This document shows positions 62,742 to 64,000 of a DNA stretch of 64,000 bases, one piece after another. A program made the position numbers and the translations under genes. Where the stretch lies: contig NZ_CANMUU010000002.1 of NCBI RefSeq assembly GCF_947501165.1, forward strand, positions 1,240,001-1,304,000. The letters run 5' to 3'. The DNA comes from an uncultured Allomuricauda sp. (GTDB lineage Bacteria; Bacteroidota; Bacteroidia; Flavobacteriales; Flavobacteriaceae). Within the stretch, counting starts at the first letter, position 1. Each line of letters opens with the position of its first letter. A model generated the notes under the pieces. It had not been told where the DNA came from. It did no database searches and saw nothing but the letters and a program-made list of their open reading frames with translations.

Positions 62742-63734
62742 ATGCAACCCAATAAACTTTTAATTAACTTGAGCGACACACAGTCCATTTTATCCATTGC
62801 CAAACGTACGATTGAAATTGAGAGCAAGGCCATAGCCAATCTTGTAAATTACCTGGATGACGAATTTGCCGAAGCTGTCCAACATATTATGGAAAGCAAT
62901 GGCAGAGTTGTGGTTTCTGGCGTTGGGAAAAGTGCCATTATTGCATCCAAGATTGTGGCTACCTTAAATTCTACGGGAACTCCCGCCATTTTTATGCATG
63001 CTGCGGATGCGATACATGGCGATTTAGGAACGGTTCAACAAAATGATGTGGTCATTTGCCTATCTAAAAGTGGAAACACGCCAGAGATAAAGGCCTTAAT
63101 TCCACTTATCAAACTCAGGAAAAACAAGTTGATTGGCGTTACGGGAAACATGGATTCCGTTTTGGCCAAGCAAGCTGATTTTACACTAAATACTTTTGTA
63201 GAAAAGGAAGCCTGCCCCAATAACTTGGCTCCTACCACAAGTACTTCGGCCCAATTGGCCATGGGAGATGCACTTGCCATCTGTCTTTTGGAACTTAGAG
63301 GTTTTAGTAGTGATGATTTTGCAAAATATCATCCGGGAGGTACTCTAGGAAAGAAATTGTACCTACGTGTCTCCGACATAGCGGCTCAGAATCAAAAACC
63401 CAAGGTCGGCATAAACTCCAGTGTAAAAGAAGTAATTGTTGAAATCTCGGAAAAAATGTTGGGGGCAACAGCCGTTATGGACAACGATAAAGTAGTTGGT
63501 GTAATCACGGATGGAGATATTAGAAGAATGCTGAAAAAACATGATAACATAAGTGCTTTGACCGCAAAAGAAATTATGACCCACAATCCAAAATCCGTTA
63601 CTAAAGACACTTTGGCCGTAAAGGCATTGGAACTGCTTCAGGAAAAAGGGATATCCCAACTCTTGGTTTTAGATGGCAAAGAATATCAAGGAGTGGTTCA
63701 TATCCATAATCTCATAAACGAGGGAATTCTGTAA
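62742..63734 (+). CDS. kdsD: Arabinose-5-phosphate isomerase (KpsF/GutQ family)
   Basis: This 330-residue enzyme has an N-terminal SIS sugar-isomerase domain (VVVSGVGKSAIIASKI, CLSKSGNTPEIKALI; residues about 30-190) and two C-terminal CBS domains (about 205-330; GVITDGDIRRML, GVVHIHNLINEG). It interconverts ribulose 5-phosphate and arabinose 5-phosphate for Kdo synthesis of lipopolysaccharide. The stop overlaps the tatC start (TAATG). Confidence 0.92.
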   Translation: MQPNKLLINLSDTQSILSIAKRTIEIESKAIANLVNYLDDEFAEAVQHIMESNGRVVVSGVGKSAIIASKIVATLNSTGTPAIFMHAADAIHGDLGTVQQNDVVICLSKSGNTPEIKALIPLIKLRKNKLIGVTGNMDSVLAKQADFTLNTFVEKEACPNNLAPTTSTSAQLAMGDALAICLLELRGFSSDDFAKYHPGGTLGKKLYLRVSDIAAQNQKPKVGINSSVKEVIVEISEKMLGATAVMDNDKVVGVITDGDIRRMLKKHDNISALTAKEIMTHNPKSVTKDTLAVKALELLQEKGISQLLVLDGKEYQGVVHIHNLINEGIL

Positions 63735-64000
63735 TGGCAAAGACTACTACTCAAGACCCCAATGAAATGTCCTTTTTGGACCATCTGGAAGAATTACGAT
63801 GGCATTTGATCCGTTCCACCATTGCTATTGTTGTAGTGGCATGTGTTGCCTTTGTAATGAAAGATTTCATTTTTGATACCATCATTTTTGGGCCTAAAAA
63901 AATGGACTTTCCTACCTATCAGTTCTTTTGTAGAATAGCCACTTTTTTCGGAATTGATTCTGAATTTTGCTCAGACTCGCTTCCCTTTACCATTCAAAAT
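63734..64000 (+). CDS. tatC: Twin-arginine translocase subunit TatC, 3' end outside window
   Basis: The visible 89 residues start MAKTTTQDPNEMSFLDHLEELRWHLIRS, containing the near-invariant FLDHLEELR motif of the TatC N-terminus, and continue into the first membrane segment (TIAIVVVACVAFV). TatC is the core receptor for folded Tat substrates in the cytoplasmic membrane. Translation is coupled to kdsD by a TAATG overlap. The gene is cut by the window end. Confidence 0.93.
   Translation, partial: MAKTTTQDPNEMSFLDHLEELRWHLIRSTIAIVVVACVAFVMKDFIFDTIIFGPKKMDFPTYQFFCRIATFFGIDSEFCSDSLPFTIQN

Noticed and set aside
1..64000. CRISPR arrays, rRNA, tRNA and insertion sequences
   Set aside because: No regularly spaced short repeats, cloverleaf-like segments, rRNA sequence or transposase genes were found on reading.

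Overview
The window comes from a member of the Bacteroidota, most likely a marine Flavobacteriaceae. The indications are GldI, a Fur-like regulator, many SpII lipoproteins and TonB/OstA-type envelope proteins, TAnnTTTG-type promoter boxes, weak ribosome binding sites, and families largely confined to Flavobacteriia (DUF3810, DUF4199, DUF6503, DUF349, DUF368, CCC-motif proteins, a 6S-Flavo-like RNA).

Region 1 (1-14.9 kb) is ordinary core chromosome: a DHH phosphoesterase (5' end missing), gldI and a cyclophilin-FKBP fusion, a DUF3810 membrane metalloprotease-like protein, two amidohydrolase-family proteins, a lipoprotein, a TrmH-type RNA methyltransferase, an M48 protease, RSH (ppGpp), fur and purA.

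Region 2 (14.85-about 38.3 kb) is accessory. It opens with an XRE regulator and a divergent 83-residue ORF that share two perfect GTCATAA-N4-TTATGAC palindromes. A tyrosine recombinase on the minus strand follows. Facing it is a plus-strand array of cassette-like units separated by large imperfect palindromes. The layout is that of an integron: divergent recombinase, an attI-like core (GTTGTGCGTAATT) in front of the first cassette, and four well-preserved attC-like sites near 17.7, 19.15, 20.05 and 23.0 kb. The first two cassettes have 10-bp termini that are exact reverse complements of each other, as expected of circularised cassettes. The recombinase has XerC/D spacing and lacks the extra IntI domain. 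Cassette genes include a frameshifted nuclease-ImmA fusion with an A AAA AAG heptamer at the shift, an ArsR/SRPBCC operon, a frameshifted lipoprotein, an ECF sigma factor, a PAP2 phosphatase and a LuxR/DUF4199 pair. Beyond 24 kb the sites decay. The region continues as single plus-strand accessory genes (GNATs, hydrolases, regulators, small membrane proteins).

Region 3 (38.4-64 kb) returns to core functions: a secreted aspartoacylase-like/NTF2-like fusion, OstA, a class III aminotransferase, TPR, tandem DUF368 (PopT-like) transporters, aroE, DUF349, and the rny - 6S RNA - zapA - coiled-coil block on the minus strand. Then follow an M23 peptidase, a TonB-dependent receptor, a cysteine desulfurase, a Smr protein, a DUF2752/CCC/CD225/DUF2752 membrane cluster, recQ, kdsD and a truncated tatC.

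No rRNA, tRNA, CRISPR array or insertion sequence was recognised. No gene-free gap exceeds 300 bases.
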